Origin: Paraburkholderia youngii
GTDB taxonomy: Bacteria; Pseudomonadota; Gammaproteobacteria; Burkholderiales; Burkholderiaceae
NCBI RefSeq assembly: GCF_013366925.1
Contig: NZ_JAALDK010000002.1
Span: 930,001 to 994,000 of the forward strand
DNA length: 64,000 nt
Direction: 5' to 3'
Of the stretch, positions 42,586 through 52,168 are shown piece by piece. A program made the translations under genes and the position numbers. The notes beneath the pieces are model-generated. The model was given only the letters and a program-made list of their open reading frames with translations. It made no database searches and was not told where the DNA came from. Numbering within the stretch: the stretch's first letter is position 1; every line of letters starts with the position of its first letter.

Positions 42586-42605
42586 CGTCCGTTTTCCCCG
42601 CTCGC

Positions 42606-43634
42606 TCAACAGGCCACCAGCGCCTTGATGACGCCGGCATCCGGTTTCAGCAGCTTGGGGAATTCGCCCGGCAGATTGGCGAGCTCGACCACGTGGGTAT
42701 TGAGCGCGGCCGTCGGAATCTTGCCGGCGCGCATCGCTTCGAGCACCGTTTCGAAGTCGGCGACGGTCGCGTTGCGGCTCGCGAGCAAGGTCGTCTCGCG
42801 CTTGTGGAACTCGGGATCGGCAAACGAAATGCGCTCGCTGACGATCGACACCAGCACGTACTTGCCGCCGTGCGCGACGAATTGCAGCCCGCGCTCCATC
42901 GCTTTCACGTTGCCGGTCGCGTCGAATACCACGTCGAAGAACTCGTTATCGGTCAGCGCGGCGAGTTGGGCGGCATCGGTCGCGGCGTCGGTGGTGTCGA
43001 GCAGCACCGTGTGATCGGCCTGCAACGCGCCGGCGCACACGGACAGGCGGTCCGCGCGGCCGTCGAGCACGCTGACCTCGGCGCCGCGCAGTTTCGCGAA
43101 GATCGTCACGGCCATGCCGATCGGCCCAGCCCCGACTACTAGCGCACGCTGCCCGGCTTGCACGTCGGCGCGCGCGACCGCGTGTGCGCCGATCGCCAGG
43201 AACTCGAGCATCGCGGCTTGGTCGAGCGTCACGCCGTCGGCCTTGAAGACGAACGCCTGCGGCACCGCGAGGTACTCGGTCATGCCGCCGTCGGTATGGA
43301 CGCCGAGCACCCGGATGTTCACGCAGCAGTTGCCCTTGCCCGCGCGGCAGGCCACGCAGCGCCCGCACGACAGATACGGCATCACGTACACCTGGTCGCC
43401 GGCCGCGACGCGCGCGCCGGCCGGCGCCGCTTCGACGATGCCGGCAAGCTCGTGCCCCATCACGCGCGGATACGACAGATACGGCTGATTGCCGGTGAAG
43501 ATATGGAAGTCGGTGCCGCAGATGCCGACTCGGCGGATGCGGATCAGCACATCGTCAGGGCCGGCGTTCGGCATCGCGCGTTCGGTGAGCGCGAGCTGGC
43601 CGGGTTGTTCGCAAATGACTGTCTTCATCGTCAT
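42606..43634 (-). CDS. Zn-dependent dehydrogenase, L-galactonate 5-dehydrogenase-like
   Basis: A 342-aa medium-chain dehydrogenase with catalytic zinc residues in GICGTDFH and GHELAG, structural zinc cysteines in CGRCVACRAGKGNCC, and cofactor loop VVGAGPIG. The set resembles LgoD/idonate dehydrogenases. With the UxaB- and UxaA-like enzymes it would oxidise L-galactonate to D-tagaturonate. First gene of the minus-strand operon; its upstream region holds two 18-bp repeats shared with the divergent GntR gene. Confidence 0.85.
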   Translation of the reverse strand: MTMKTVICEQPGQLALTERAMPNAGPDDVLIRIRRVGICGTDFHIFTGNQPYLSYPRVMGHELAGIVEAAPAGARVAAGDQVYVMPYLSCGRCVACRAGKGNCCVNIRVLGVHTDGGMTEYLAVPQAFVFKADGVTLDQAAMLEFLAIGAHAVARADVQAGQRALVVGAGPIGMAVTIFAKLRGAEVSVLDGRADRLSVCAGALQADHTVLLDTTDAATDAAQLAALTDNEFFDVVFDATGNVKAMERGLQFVAHGGKYVLVSIVSERISFADPEFHKRETTLLASRNATVADFETVLEAMRAGKIPTAALNTHVVELANLPGEFPKLLKPDAGVIKALVAC

Positions 43635-43707
43635 GGAGGAATTGATCGGGTATCGGGAGCGGAGCGGCCCGCAGGGCTGCTCGCCTGGCGTCTACTTGGC
43701 GTCGATC

Positions 43708-43765
43708 TGGCCTTACCAATTTGCAAAAGTAACGGCACATGCGATACTGGTCAAGCCAATTTGCA
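43708..43765. promoter_or_regulatory. Two 18-bp direct repeats, candidate GntR operators
   Basis: TGGCCTTACCAATTTGCA at 43708-43725 and TGGTCAAGCCAATTTGCA at 43748-43765 follow the pattern TGG-N5-CCAATTTGCA, 40 bp apart, about four helical turns. Each contains a TGG-N5-CCA dyad, one mismatch from the FadR-subfamily form TNGTNNNACNA. They lie between the divergent dehydrogenase operon and the GntR gene, as expected for a repressor controlling both. Confidence 0.6.
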
Positions 43766-43897
43766 CGATGTTGGGGGAAACCCCGAACGCTGTCAGCGCG
43801 TAGCCTAGCGCGCGCGATTTGCGCGCCGGGCGCTTCGATCTACAATCGGCGCTCGCCTTATCGGGATTGCACAAGCTCCATTGCCGGGAAACGTTTC

Positions 43898-44608
43898 GTG
43901 AACACCAAACCTGCCGACACTCGCCGCCTGTATCTTCAGATCGCGGAAAAATTGCGCGATCTGATCGCTCAGCCGGAGTTCGCGCCGAACGGCCGCCTGC
44001 CGCCCGAGCGCGCGCTGGCGGAAACGCTCGGCGTATCGCGGCCGTCGGTGCGCGAGGCGCTGGTCGCGCTGGAACTGGAAGGCCTCGTCGAGATTCGCAT
44101 GGGCTCGGGCGTCTATCTGTGCGCGACGCCGTCCGCGCAAAGTGATGCGTCGCTGTCGCAGGCCGAACTCGGCGATAGCCTGCTCGACATCCTCGGCGCG
44201 CGCTGCCTGATCGAAGGCTCGATCATCGCGAGCGTCGCACCGTTCTGCAAACCGAAAGACCTGAAGATGCTGCGCGCGATCTACAACGAGATGGAGCGCG
44301 AAGTGAAGGCGGGCAGAATTCCGGTCGCCGCCGATCGCGCGTTCCATCTGGCGATCGCGCAGATGTCCGGCAACGAAGTGCTGGTGCGCACCGTCAGCTC
44401 GCTATTCGATGCGCGACATAGTCCGCTGTCGGAAAAGCTGCGTGGCCACTTCGAAAACGAAACGACGTGGGGCGCCGTGCCCGAAGAACATCTGGTGATT
44501 CTGGAAGCGCTGGAAGCGCACGATCCGCTGCAGGCGCAGGCGGCGATGCAGCGCCACTTGAAGCTGTCGCTGGAGCGCGTGATCACGGGGGGACAGCGGA
44601 CGACTTAG
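43898..44608 (+). CDS. GntR-family (FadR/FCD subgroup) regulator
   Basis: A 236-aa repressor-type protein. The winged helix spans about 10-75 (LPPERALAETLGVSRPSVREALVALELEGLVEI), then an FCD all-helical effector domain with metal-ligand pattern Asp/His (FHLAIAQMSGN, HLVILEALEAHD). I chose the GTG at 43898, where homology begins. UxuR/ExuR-like members respond to hexuronates or hexonates. Divergent from the L-galactonate-type operon and its likely local regulator. Confidence 0.85.
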   Translation: MNTKPADTRRLYLQIAEKLRDLIAQPEFAPNGRLPPERALAETLGVSRPSVREALVALELEGLVEIRMGSGVYLCATPSAQSDASLSQAELGDSLLDILGARCLIEGSIIASVAPFCKPKDLKMLRAIYNEMEREVKAGRIPVAADRAFHLAIAQMSGNEVLVRTVSSLFDARHSPLSEKLRGHFENETTWGAVPEEHLVILEALEAHDPLQAQAAMQRHLKLSLERVITGGQRTT

Positions 44609-44784
44609 AAACGGTTTCATAAAGACTTCTGGGCACGCTTGAGCGTGTTCCAGCAGATCAAGGAACAACCGAGTCTGAGAAACGCCTCATGAACGGTTGG
44701 TCGTCAACGATTGGTTTTCCCATCTCCTCAGTCCGCTTGTTTGCGCCGCAATCGCAAACGTGCCGAGCGTCGACGCGGCTCGTA

Positions 44785-46080
44785 TCAGCGCGCCGCCTCG
44801 GCCCGTACGCTGCGCGATTTCACGCGCCAGTTCGCGAGCGCGCCGAGCGCCATCAGCACGCTGGTGCCGAGAAACACCGCACGCATGCCGACGTGGCCGC
44901 CGACGAAACCGCCCAGCAGCGGACCGGCCACCTGCCCCGCGTACTGCGACGACACCGAGTAGCCGAGAATCGCGCCCGTCACGCTCGCCGGCACGTTGTG
45001 CCGGATCACGCTCGCGATGCACGGCAACAGGCCGCCGAGTGCGATGCCCATCAGAAAACGCAGCACGATCAGCTGCCAGCTCGCGGTAACGAACGCCTGC
45101 GGCACGAGCAGCACCGCCGATACCGCGAGGCAGCCGACGATCACGTTCCAGTGCCCGACGCGATCGGCGAACCTGCCGAGTCGGGACGACGAGATCACGC
45201 TGCCGAGCGCCGCGCCCGACATGACGAAGCCCGCGACCATCGTCACGCTTTGAGGCTTCGTGAGCTGGGCGACGTAGACGGTGATGATCGGTTCGATCGA
45301 CATGTTCGCGACCATCAGCAGCAAGCCGGTGGCAAGCATCGCGATGGCCGGCCGCTTGTCGTCCACCGAGGCCCACGCGCCTTTCTTCGACGCGCTGTCC
45401 GCGCGCTTGCGGACCGGCTGCTCGCGAATCAGAAACGCGGTCGCGAGAAAGGCGACGAAGATCGCCGCGCCCGAGGCCCAGAAGGTCGCGCGGATGCCGA
45501 TCAGCGGCGGCAGAAAGCCGCCGAGCAGCGGGCCGACCAGATTGCCCGCCATGATCCCCGACGACAGCACCCCGAGCGCCCAGCCCGAACGCGCCTTCGG
45601 CGTCTGCGTCGCGACGAGGATCATCGAGCCCGACGCATAGCCGCCGAGCAGCCCGGCGAGCAGCCGCAACGCGACCAGTTGCCAGGCCGAGTGCGCCATG
45701 CCGATCAGCGACATCGCGATCGCCATGCCGAGGCTCGAGCGGATCAGCATCAGCTTGCGGCCGTAGAGGTCCGCGAGCTTGCCCCACAGCGGCGCGACGA
45801 GCGCGGCGCTGAAGAACGTCGCGCCGAACGCGGCGCCGGACCACTGCACGATCGCCGCATGATCCTGCACGCCGAGTTGCTCGACGTAAAGCGGCAGGAA
45901 CGGCAGCAGCAGCGTCATCGCGACGATGGTCGTGAACGAGCCGAACACGCACACGCACAGGTTGCGCTGCCAATGCGCGGCGGCTTCATCGTCGGCCGCC
46001 GGGGCGGCCTTGGCCGCCGCCGTCGCCTGCGCCTGCGGCGGCACCGGTTCGGCCGTTGGTACGTCGAGCTTGCGATTCAT
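44785..46080 (-). CDS. MFS transporter (MdtG-like multidrug efflux)
   Basis: A 431-aa inner-membrane protein with a 35-residue Ala/Pro-rich cytosolic lead, about twelve spans and the loop-2 motif APLWGKLADLYGRKLML. The duplicated halves both carry the GRFADRVG-type loop. Resembles MdtG-type drug exporters. The 176-bp gap to the GntR gene (convergent) shows no clear terminator. Confidence 0.82.
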   Translation of the reverse strand: MNRKLDVPTAEPVPPQAQATAAAKAAPAADDEAAAHWQRNLCVCVFGSFTTIVAMTLLLPFLPLYVEQLGVQDHAAIVQWSGAAFGATFFSAALVAPLWGKLADLYGRKLMLIRSSLGMAIAMSLIGMAHSAWQLVALRLLAGLLGGYASGSMILVATQTPKARSGWALGVLSSGIMAGNLVGPLLGGFLPPLIGIRATFWASGAAIFVAFLATAFLIREQPVRKRADSASKKGAWASVDDKRPAIAMLATGLLLMVANMSIEPIITVYVAQLTKPQSVTMVAGFVMSGAALGSVISSSRLGRFADRVGHWNVIVGCLAVSAVLLVPQAFVTASWQLIVLRFLMGIALGGLLPCIASVIRHNVPASVTGAILGYSVSSQYAGQVAGPLLGGFVGGHVGMRAVFLGTSVLMALGALANWRVKSRSVRAEAAR

Positions 46081-46196
46081 CTTCGAGACTTTCCAGGTGA
46101 CTAGGGGGCCGTTCGAGCTATCCGAAGCATGCTAACGGGCTGCGTCGCCGTCAGGCAGTCAACCCATCATCCTGGTATCGCTACTACCTCTTCCGA

Positions 46197-48074
46197 CTAG
46201 TGGCCCGCGGGCGACGCGCTGTGCGACGTCTGCGGCGCGGCCGCCGCCGATGCCGCCGCATCCGACACCCCCACCGCACCGCCCGGCAGATCGGCCGGCT
46301 TCGTCGAACTCACCGCATCCGGATAGAGCTGCATCAGCACGCGCAGCACACCATTGGTCCAGCCGAAGCCGTCCTGTAGCGGATACTCTCCGCCGCCCGC
46401 CGACTTGTCGCTCGCGTCGACGTCGTACTTCTCGACCAGCTTGCCGGTGCGCTGGTAGTACGCGACGTTGGTGCGAATCCAGCGGGTCGCGATATCACGC
46501 GCGAGCTCCGGCTCGCTGTAGCGGCGCAGCCCGATCACCGCGAGGTACTGCAGCGGCGCCCAGCCGTTCGGTTCGTCCCACTGCTGACCGGTATCGGTCC
46601 GCGTCGTCGCGAGACCGCCCGGGCGCAGCAGATCCCGCCGGATCGTCTGCGCCACTTCGCGCGCGTCGTTGCGTGTCGCGACGCCGGTGTAAAGCGGGTA
46701 GACGGTCGCGGCAGTGAGCCGGTGCGTAAGCGTGCCGTGCACGAAGTCGTAGTCGCCGAAAGCGTGCAGTTGCGGATCCCACAGCACCCGGCGGATTGCA
46801 TCGGCGCGCACGCGGGCGCGTAGTTCGAGATTCTCCGCGTGGCCTGCGTCGCCGGTCACCCGGTAGGCTTTCGCGAGCGCGCGTTCGAGCTCCACCATCA
46901 GGCAGTTCAGGTCCACTGGCACGAGCGAGGTCACGTCGATGGTCGCGAGCGTCCTGCCGTCGGCGAACCAGCGCGAACTGAAATCCCAGCCGGTTTCGCC
47001 GCCCGCGCGCAGGTTGCGCCACAAATCCTGCGCGTCGCGTTGCGGTATCTGCTGCGCCGTCATCACATCCTCGCGGTACGACTCGTCGCGCGGCGCCGCG
47101 CGCTCGTCCCAGTAGCGATTGAGCAGCGTGCCGTCGGCGAGGCGCACCAGATGGCGCGCCGCGTTGCCGGGCGACAGATGATCGCTGCCCGCCATCCAGT
47201 ACGCGTATTCACGGCGCAGCTCGGGCAGATAGCGGGCGTAGACCTGATCGCCCTCTTTGCGCGCGACGAGCTGCACCATCTGCGCGAAGAACGGCGGCTG
47301 CGAACGGCTCAGGTAATACGTGCGATTGCCGTTGGGGATATGGCCATAGCGGTCGATCAACGTCGAGAAGTTGTTCAGCTCGTCGTCGACGAGCGCGCGC
47401 TGGCCGCTCGCGTCGAGCCCCAGCAGAATGAAGTACGAGTCCCAGTAGTAGATCTCGTCGAAGCGGTCGCCCGGCACGATGTACGACGACGGTAGCGGCA
47501 ACAGCGAAGCGTACGGGCTGGCGCTCGCATCCGGTTCGCGGCGCAGCACGCTCCACAGCGTATCGATGTGCGCGGTGACGCTTTCGTTCGGATCGGACAC
47601 ATAGCGCTTCGGCTCGCGAGCAGGCAGCGTGAAGCGCTGTTCGACGAATTGCTTCAGGTCGAAGCGCGGCTGAGCGCGCTGGCTGTCGTAGTCGGCGATG
47701 ACTTGCGGCGGCGGCTCGTTTGGCGACATGTCGGCGAAAGTCTTGCTGTCCGGGTACAGATGCGCGAGTTCGACGTCGCGATACAGCTCGCCATACAGCT
47801 CGGATGGCGGCGTCGGCACGTCCGGCGACGGCTGCGCGTGATCCGTGTTGCCAACGCGCCCGGCCGCGGCGCTGCTCCCGGCATTCGCAGCGGCAGCCGA
47901 TGCTGGCAGCGTAAGGGCCGGCACGGCCGGCTGGGTCGGCGCGACCGTCGGCGCGGATTGCGCGGTGACGCTGCTGCTTGCGGCGAGCGCCAGCGCGGTG
48001 GCCACGGAGGCTAGAACGCAGCGGTACGGCCGCTCGCGGGAAGACCAAACGGGAAGATCGGAACGAAATGGCAT
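46197..48074 (-). CDS. treA: Periplasmic trehalase, GH37
   Basis: A 625-aa secreted enzyme that splits trehalose into two glucose molecules in the periplasm. Signal peptide about residues 18-40 (VATALALAASSSVTAQSA). A 50-residue Ala/Pro/Thr linker precedes the GH37 (alpha/alpha)6 domain. Both trehalase signatures are present: PGDRFDEIYYWDSY (201-214) and QWDEPNGWAPLQ near residue 520. The start codon lacks a clear ribosome site. Confidence 0.93.
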   Translation of the reverse strand: MPFRSDLPVWSSRERPYRCVLASVATALALAASSSVTAQSAPTVAPTQPAVPALTLPASAAAANAGSSAAAGRVGNTDHAQPSPDVPTPPSELYGELYRDVELAHLYPDSKTFADMSPNEPPPQVIADYDSQRAQPRFDLKQFVEQRFTLPAREPKRYVSDPNESVTAHIDTLWSVLRREPDASASPYASLLPLPSSYIVPGDRFDEIYYWDSYFILLGLDASGQRALVDDELNNFSTLIDRYGHIPNGNRTYYLSRSQPPFFAQMVQLVARKEGDQVYARYLPELRREYAYWMAGSDHLSPGNAARHLVRLADGTLLNRYWDERAAPRDESYREDVMTAQQIPQRDAQDLWRNLRAGGETGWDFSSRWFADGRTLATIDVTSLVPVDLNCLMVELERALAKAYRVTGDAGHAENLELRARVRADAIRRVLWDPQLHAFGDYDFVHGTLTHRLTAATVYPLYTGVATRNDAREVAQTIRRDLLRPGGLATTRTDTGQQWDEPNGWAPLQYLAVIGLRRYSEPELARDIATRWIRTNVAYYQRTGKLVEKYDVDASDKSAGGGEYPLQDGFGWTNGVLRVLMQLYPDAVSSTKPADLPGGAVGVSDAAASAAAAPQTSHSASPAGH

Positions 48075-48325
48075 CGGCGGACCCGTTGAGGACGACGCGG
48101 TGACGTCGACGTAGGCGACCCGCCGCGCGTGCCGATCCTATGCTGCACGCTACCGCGGGGCTTCGAGAGGGTCTAGTTAGCAAATGCGGGGCCCGCTCCG
48201 CAAAACGATGTCGCGCGCAAGCGCTCTTTACCGGGTGCTAACCAGGTTCTTACCGAACTGCGCTCGAGGCATGAGCCTTCATCGGGCCGCGCGGTCCGGC
48301 GCCGGCTTGCCGCCCGCTCATTCTA

Positions 48326-48338
48326 GGCGGAAACCGCC
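48326..48338. terminator. GC-rich hairpin at the end of the phosphoesterase gene
   Basis: GGCGG-AAA-CCGCC forms a perfect 5-bp stem just beyond the phosphoesterase stop codon. No T tract follows, so terminator activity is uncertain. The rest of the 265-bp gap up to the trehalase gene start shows no gene. Confidence 0.35.
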
Positions 48339-48339
48339 G

Positions 48340-49827
48340 TTAGCCTCCGGTCGCGAATCCTAATGACGCCGCCTTCGCGCGAAGATTCGCGAAGCGGTCC
48401 GCCGTCGGGTTGATCGCCCGCTTTTGCGACTGATCGACCGCCGATACCGAGCTCGACGGCGAAGGCACGAGAGCCCCCAGGCAGGCTCCGCCGAACGGCC
48501 CCTGGGCGACAGTGAACGCGGGAGCGTCGGTGCGCGGCGCGCCGTTGAAATCGAGCGCGTAGGCGAGATTGAAGGTCGCAGGATCGCTGCCGCGCACGCC
48601 GAGCGGCTGCAAGCCGAAGCGCCATTGCAGCAGCGCGTGAATCGAGCTGGGGTCGAACGGATAGCGCGTGATCGAACCCGCGCGCACGCGCGGGCCCAGC
48701 AGCGCGAGCGGCACGCGAAAGCCGAGCTTGCCGTCGTTGCCGAGCGTGAGCTCGCTGTTGCTGATCGGCCTGGTGGGCGGCACCACGTGCTCGAGAAACC
48801 CGCCCCATTCGTCGTAAACGACGATCATCAGCGTGCGGCTCCACGTCGGGCTCGTGCGCAGCGCCTCGTAGACCTGCGCGAGAAACGCCTCGCCGTCGCG
48901 GATGTCGGCATGTGGATGATCGTCGGAGGAAACGCCTTCCGGCTCGCCCGTAAATGACGGATCGACCATGCAGAATGGCGGCAGCGTCCCCGCCGCGGCA
49001 TTCACGAGGAAATCCGCAAACGGGCGGGAAATGCCGACATACCGCGTGCCATAAAGCGCCGTAATCGGCACGTCGTGGTAGTAGTAGCGAGCGTCGACAT
49101 CGGCGTTGCTCAGCTTGTCCCAGATCGTCGCGAGCGACGACGTGTCGGCGCTGTCGTCGAGCCGGTCCGTCGCGCCGCTATGCAGATAGAGGCGATTGGG
49201 AAACGTGCTGGTCAGGATGCCGCTGAAGTAGAAGTCGCCGATCGTGTAACTGCTGGCCACGGCGTTGAAAAATTGCAGATCGGCCTGCGTGTAGAAGCCG
49301 ATAGGCAGCAGGTCGCCCCGGCTCAGGCTCGTGCCCGGCGTGAGCAGCCAGCCATTCATCGCACCCGATGCCAGTTGCGTGCGCCCCCCCGAAAAGCTGT
49401 GATTGGGGTCCAGGAACGCGCACGCCTGATAGCCGTACGCGGCATTCGCCGCGAGCGAAAACGGCGTTTGCGTCGCGCCGAACGCGTCCTTGAACTTCTG
49501 GTTCGCGGGCATGCCCTCGGCGCCCGGCACCCAGCCGAGGAAATGGTCGAACGAACGATTTTCCATCGTGACCAGCACAATGAAGTCGATGCCCGAGCTG
49601 GCCGGCGCGGGCAACGCCGGGCGCGGCAGGCTATAGCGGTCGGCGGCGTTGGGCGCCGGAATGTCGGTAATCGAGGGCGCGGGGTCGCCGCCTCCTCCGC
49701 CCGTTAAGTCGTCTTCACCCGATCCGCCACCGCAACCCGATAGCGCAACGCTGCCGGCCACCGCGGCTACGCCGGCAAGAAAGCGGCGGCGGTCGTGTGC
49801 ATGAGTCTTGTGAGTCTCGTCGCCCAT
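48340..49827 (-). CDS. Tat-exported phosphoesterase (phospholipase C/acid phosphatase family)
   Basis: A 495-aa exported enzyme. The N-terminus has a twin-arginine signal (HDRRRFLAGVAAVAG) ending at LSGC, which could also be lipidated. The phosphoesterase-family signature TMENRSFDHFLGW carries metal ligands, and YDEWGGFLEHV and HPHADIRDGE are further conserved blocks. AGGAGG precedes the ATG at 49825-49827. Members are phospholipases C or acid phosphatases; the substrate is not clear. Confidence 0.87.
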   Translation of the reverse strand: MGDETHKTHAHDRRRFLAGVAAVAGSVALSGCGGGSGEDDLTGGGGGDPAPSITDIPAPNAADRYSLPRPALPAPASSGIDFIVLVTMENRSFDHFLGWVPGAEGMPANQKFKDAFGATQTPFSLAANAAYGYQACAFLDPNHSFSGGRTQLASGAMNGWLLTPGTSLSRGDLLPIGFYTQADLQFFNAVASSYTIGDFYFSGILTSTFPNRLYLHSGATDRLDDSADTSSLATIWDKLSNADVDARYYYHDVPITALYGTRYVGISRPFADFLVNAAAGTLPPFCMVDPSFTGEPEGVSSDDHPHADIRDGEAFLAQVYEALRTSPTWSRTLMIVVYDEWGGFLEHVVPPTRPISNSELTLGNDGKLGFRVPLALLGPRVRAGSITRYPFDPSSIHALLQWRFGLQPLGVRGSDPATFNLAYALDFNGAPRTDAPAFTVAQGPFGGACLGALVPSPSSSVSAVDQSQKRAINPTADRFANLRAKAASLGFATGG

Positions 49828-50015
49828 CACACGCCTCCTGATTGGCTGCGGCGCGGGCATTCGTCCATGCCTGCCTGCCGCGAAGCAACACGCGCGCGCC
49901 GATTGGAGCGGCGGTTGGTCGTTGGCAGCAAGTTTCGAACCCGAGGGAGTGGCGGGCCGTTGCGAAGTGGCGAAGTCCAACGAATGACTTCAAAGGTAGA
50001 TGAGGCCTTGTCCGC

Positions 50016-51932
50016 CTAGATCTCCACGCGCGCGCCGACTTCGATCACCCGATTGGCCGGCAGTTTGAAGAAAGCCGCGATATTGCCCACGTTGTGCAGC
50101 ATCACCGCGAACAGCCGCTCGCGCCATAGCGCCATGCCGTGGACGCGCTTGGGCACGACAGCCGCGCGGCTCAGGAACCAGGATGTGTCGTCCAGGTTGA
50201 ACGTGAGTTCCGGCGACTTGTAGGCGGCCAGCGTGCGCGGCAAGTCCACTTCGTCCTTGAAGCCGTAATTCACCGTTGCGTGCCAGCAGCCCGCGCACAG
50301 CGGCCTGATCTGCACGCGCTCGCTGTCGGCCACCTTCGGCACGCTTTTCGTGATTACGCTCAGGAAAACCGTGCGCTCATGCAGCACACGGTTGTGCCGC
50401 AGGTTGTTGACGAGCGCGTGCGGCACCGCTTCGGCGTCCGGCGTCAGGAAGATCGCCGTGCCGCCCACACGCGTCGGCGAACTTTCGAGCAGCGTGGTGA
50501 GGTACTGTTTGAGCGGCGTCTTTCCCGCCCGCGCGCGCGCTTCGGCCAGCATCATCTCCCAGCCGCGTCCCCACGTCGCCATGATCGTGAACATGATCGC
50601 GCCGACCACGAGCGGGAACCAGCCGCCGTCGACGATCTTGAGCAGATTCGCCGAGAAGAACAGCGCGTCGATCACGAAGAAGAACGAGGTGGAGAGCACG
50701 CACAGCAGCCAGTTGTAGCGCCACGCGTAACGCACGACGAAGAACGTCAGGAATGTGGTGATCAGCATCGTACCGGTCACGGCGATGCCATACGCGGCCC
50801 CGAGCGCCGTGGAGGAGCGGAAGCCCAACACCGCCGCGACCACGGCGATCAGCAGAATCCAGTTGATGCCGGGCACGTAGATTTGCCCGATCTCGCGCTC
50901 CGACGTATGTACGATGTTCATGCGCGGCAGGAAGGAAAGCTGCATGGCCTGCATCGTCATCGAATAGGTACCCGAAATAACGGCTTGCGACGCGATCACG
51001 GTGGCGATCGTCGCCAGCACGATCATCGGCACGATGGCCCACTGCGGGAACAGTCGGTAGAACGGGTTTTGCACGGCGCCCGGGTTCGCCAGCAGCAGCG
51101 CCCCCTGGCCCAGATAGTTCAGCGCGAGCGCGGGAAAAACGACGCCGAACCACGTAACACGGATGGGTCGCTTGCCGAAATGGCCCATGTCGGCGTAGAG
51201 CGCCTCGGCGCCCGTCAGCGACAGCACCACCGCGCCGAGCGCGACGAACGCCAGCCAGCGGTGATGCATGACCAGGCGGAGCCCTTCCAGCGGATTGAGC
51301 GCGTACAGCACGACCGGCGTGGCTATGATGTTCGCGACGCCCGCCGCGCCGATCACGACGAACCAGAGCACCATCACTGGCCCGAACACGGCGCCGATGC
51401 CGCCCGTGCCGTGCTTTTGCGTGACGAACAGCACGATCAGCGCGGCGAGCGTCACCGGAACCACATAGGTCTTGAGCCCTGGCTCGACGACTTCGAGCCC
51501 TTCCACGGCGCTCAGCACGGATATGGCTGGCGTGATGACACTATCGCCGAAGAACAGCGCCGCGCCCATTACCCCCACCACGAGGAGTCCGCGACGCAAG
51601 CGCGGCCGCGCCGCGACCGACGACGCCGCGAGCGCGAGCAACGCCATGATCCCGCCTTCGCCGTGATTATTCGCCCGCAGGATCAGGACGACGTACTTCA
51701 GCGAAACGACGATCATCAGCGACCAGAAAATCAGCGAAACGATGCCGACGATATTGAAAGCATTGAGCGTGAGACCGTTGGCGGGATCGAACACGGTGGC
51801 GAGCGTATAGAGCGGGCTCGTGCCGATGTCGCCATAGACCACGCCGAGCGCGGCCAGCGCGAGCGCTGGAAGAGCCGGTGAGGCGTCGCCGTGGCCTTCC
51901 TTCCCCGACGCGGCGGTTGCGGAATGTGCCAT
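50016..51932 (-). CDS. kup: Potassium uptake protein Kup
   Basis: A 638-aa inner-membrane K+:H+ symporter of normal family length. It shows about twelve spans after a short cytosolic start, the opening GVVYGDIGTSPLYTL, and GDSVITPAISVLSAVEGLE, both Kup hallmarks, and a cytosolic C-terminal domain from about residue 460. GGAGGGAGAC precedes the ATG. Single-gene unit; the 236-bp region upstream shows no gene or riboswitch I can identify. Confidence 0.95.
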   Translation of the reverse strand: MAHSATAASGKEGHGDASPALPALALAALGVVYGDIGTSPLYTLATVFDPANGLTLNAFNIVGIVSLIFWSLMIVVSLKYVVLILRANNHGEGGIMALLALAASSVAARPRLRRGLLVVGVMGAALFFGDSVITPAISVLSAVEGLEVVEPGLKTYVVPVTLAALIVLFVTQKHGTGGIGAVFGPVMVLWFVVIGAAGVANIIATPVVLYALNPLEGLRLVMHHRWLAFVALGAVVLSLTGAEALYADMGHFGKRPIRVTWFGVVFPALALNYLGQGALLLANPGAVQNPFYRLFPQWAIVPMIVLATIATVIASQAVISGTYSMTMQAMQLSFLPRMNIVHTSEREIGQIYVPGINWILLIAVVAAVLGFRSSTALGAAYGIAVTGTMLITTFLTFFVVRYAWRYNWLLCVLSTSFFFVIDALFFSANLLKIVDGGWFPLVVGAIMFTIMATWGRGWEMMLAEARARAGKTPLKQYLTTLLESSPTRVGGTAIFLTPDAEAVPHALVNNLRHNRVLHERTVFLSVITKSVPKVADSERVQIRPLCAGCWHATVNYGFKDEVDLPRTLAAYKSPELTFNLDDTSWFLSRAAVVPKRVHGMALWRERLFAVMLHNVGNIAAFFKLPANRVIEVGARVEI

Positions 51933-52168
51933 GTCTCCCTCCTCCTACGAATCGCGCGTGAGCCGTGATGGCCGAGCCGCGGGTTCGCTTCGATTCTTTC
52001 GTTTCGTTGACGCGAATTCGTCTTGGTCGTGCGCGCTGGATCGTGCCAGTGCGCTAGAGAAGTATAGAAATTTCCGGCGAAAATGCGCTTTGCGCAGCAG
52101 TCACGCATTTGGCCGACGCCGTCGCTCCGTCCACTGTCAGCTCAACGTCAGGTAGAACGGCGCAAGTG

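Noticed and set aside
44689..46104. Plus-strand open frame of 471 codons opposite the MdtG-like gene
   Set aside because: Antisense shadow; the minus strand gives a complete twelve-span transporter.
50139..51881. Plus-strand open frame of 580 codons opposite kup
   Set aside because: Antisense shadow of a highly conserved membrane protein; composition is Arg/His/Asp-rich with no domain.
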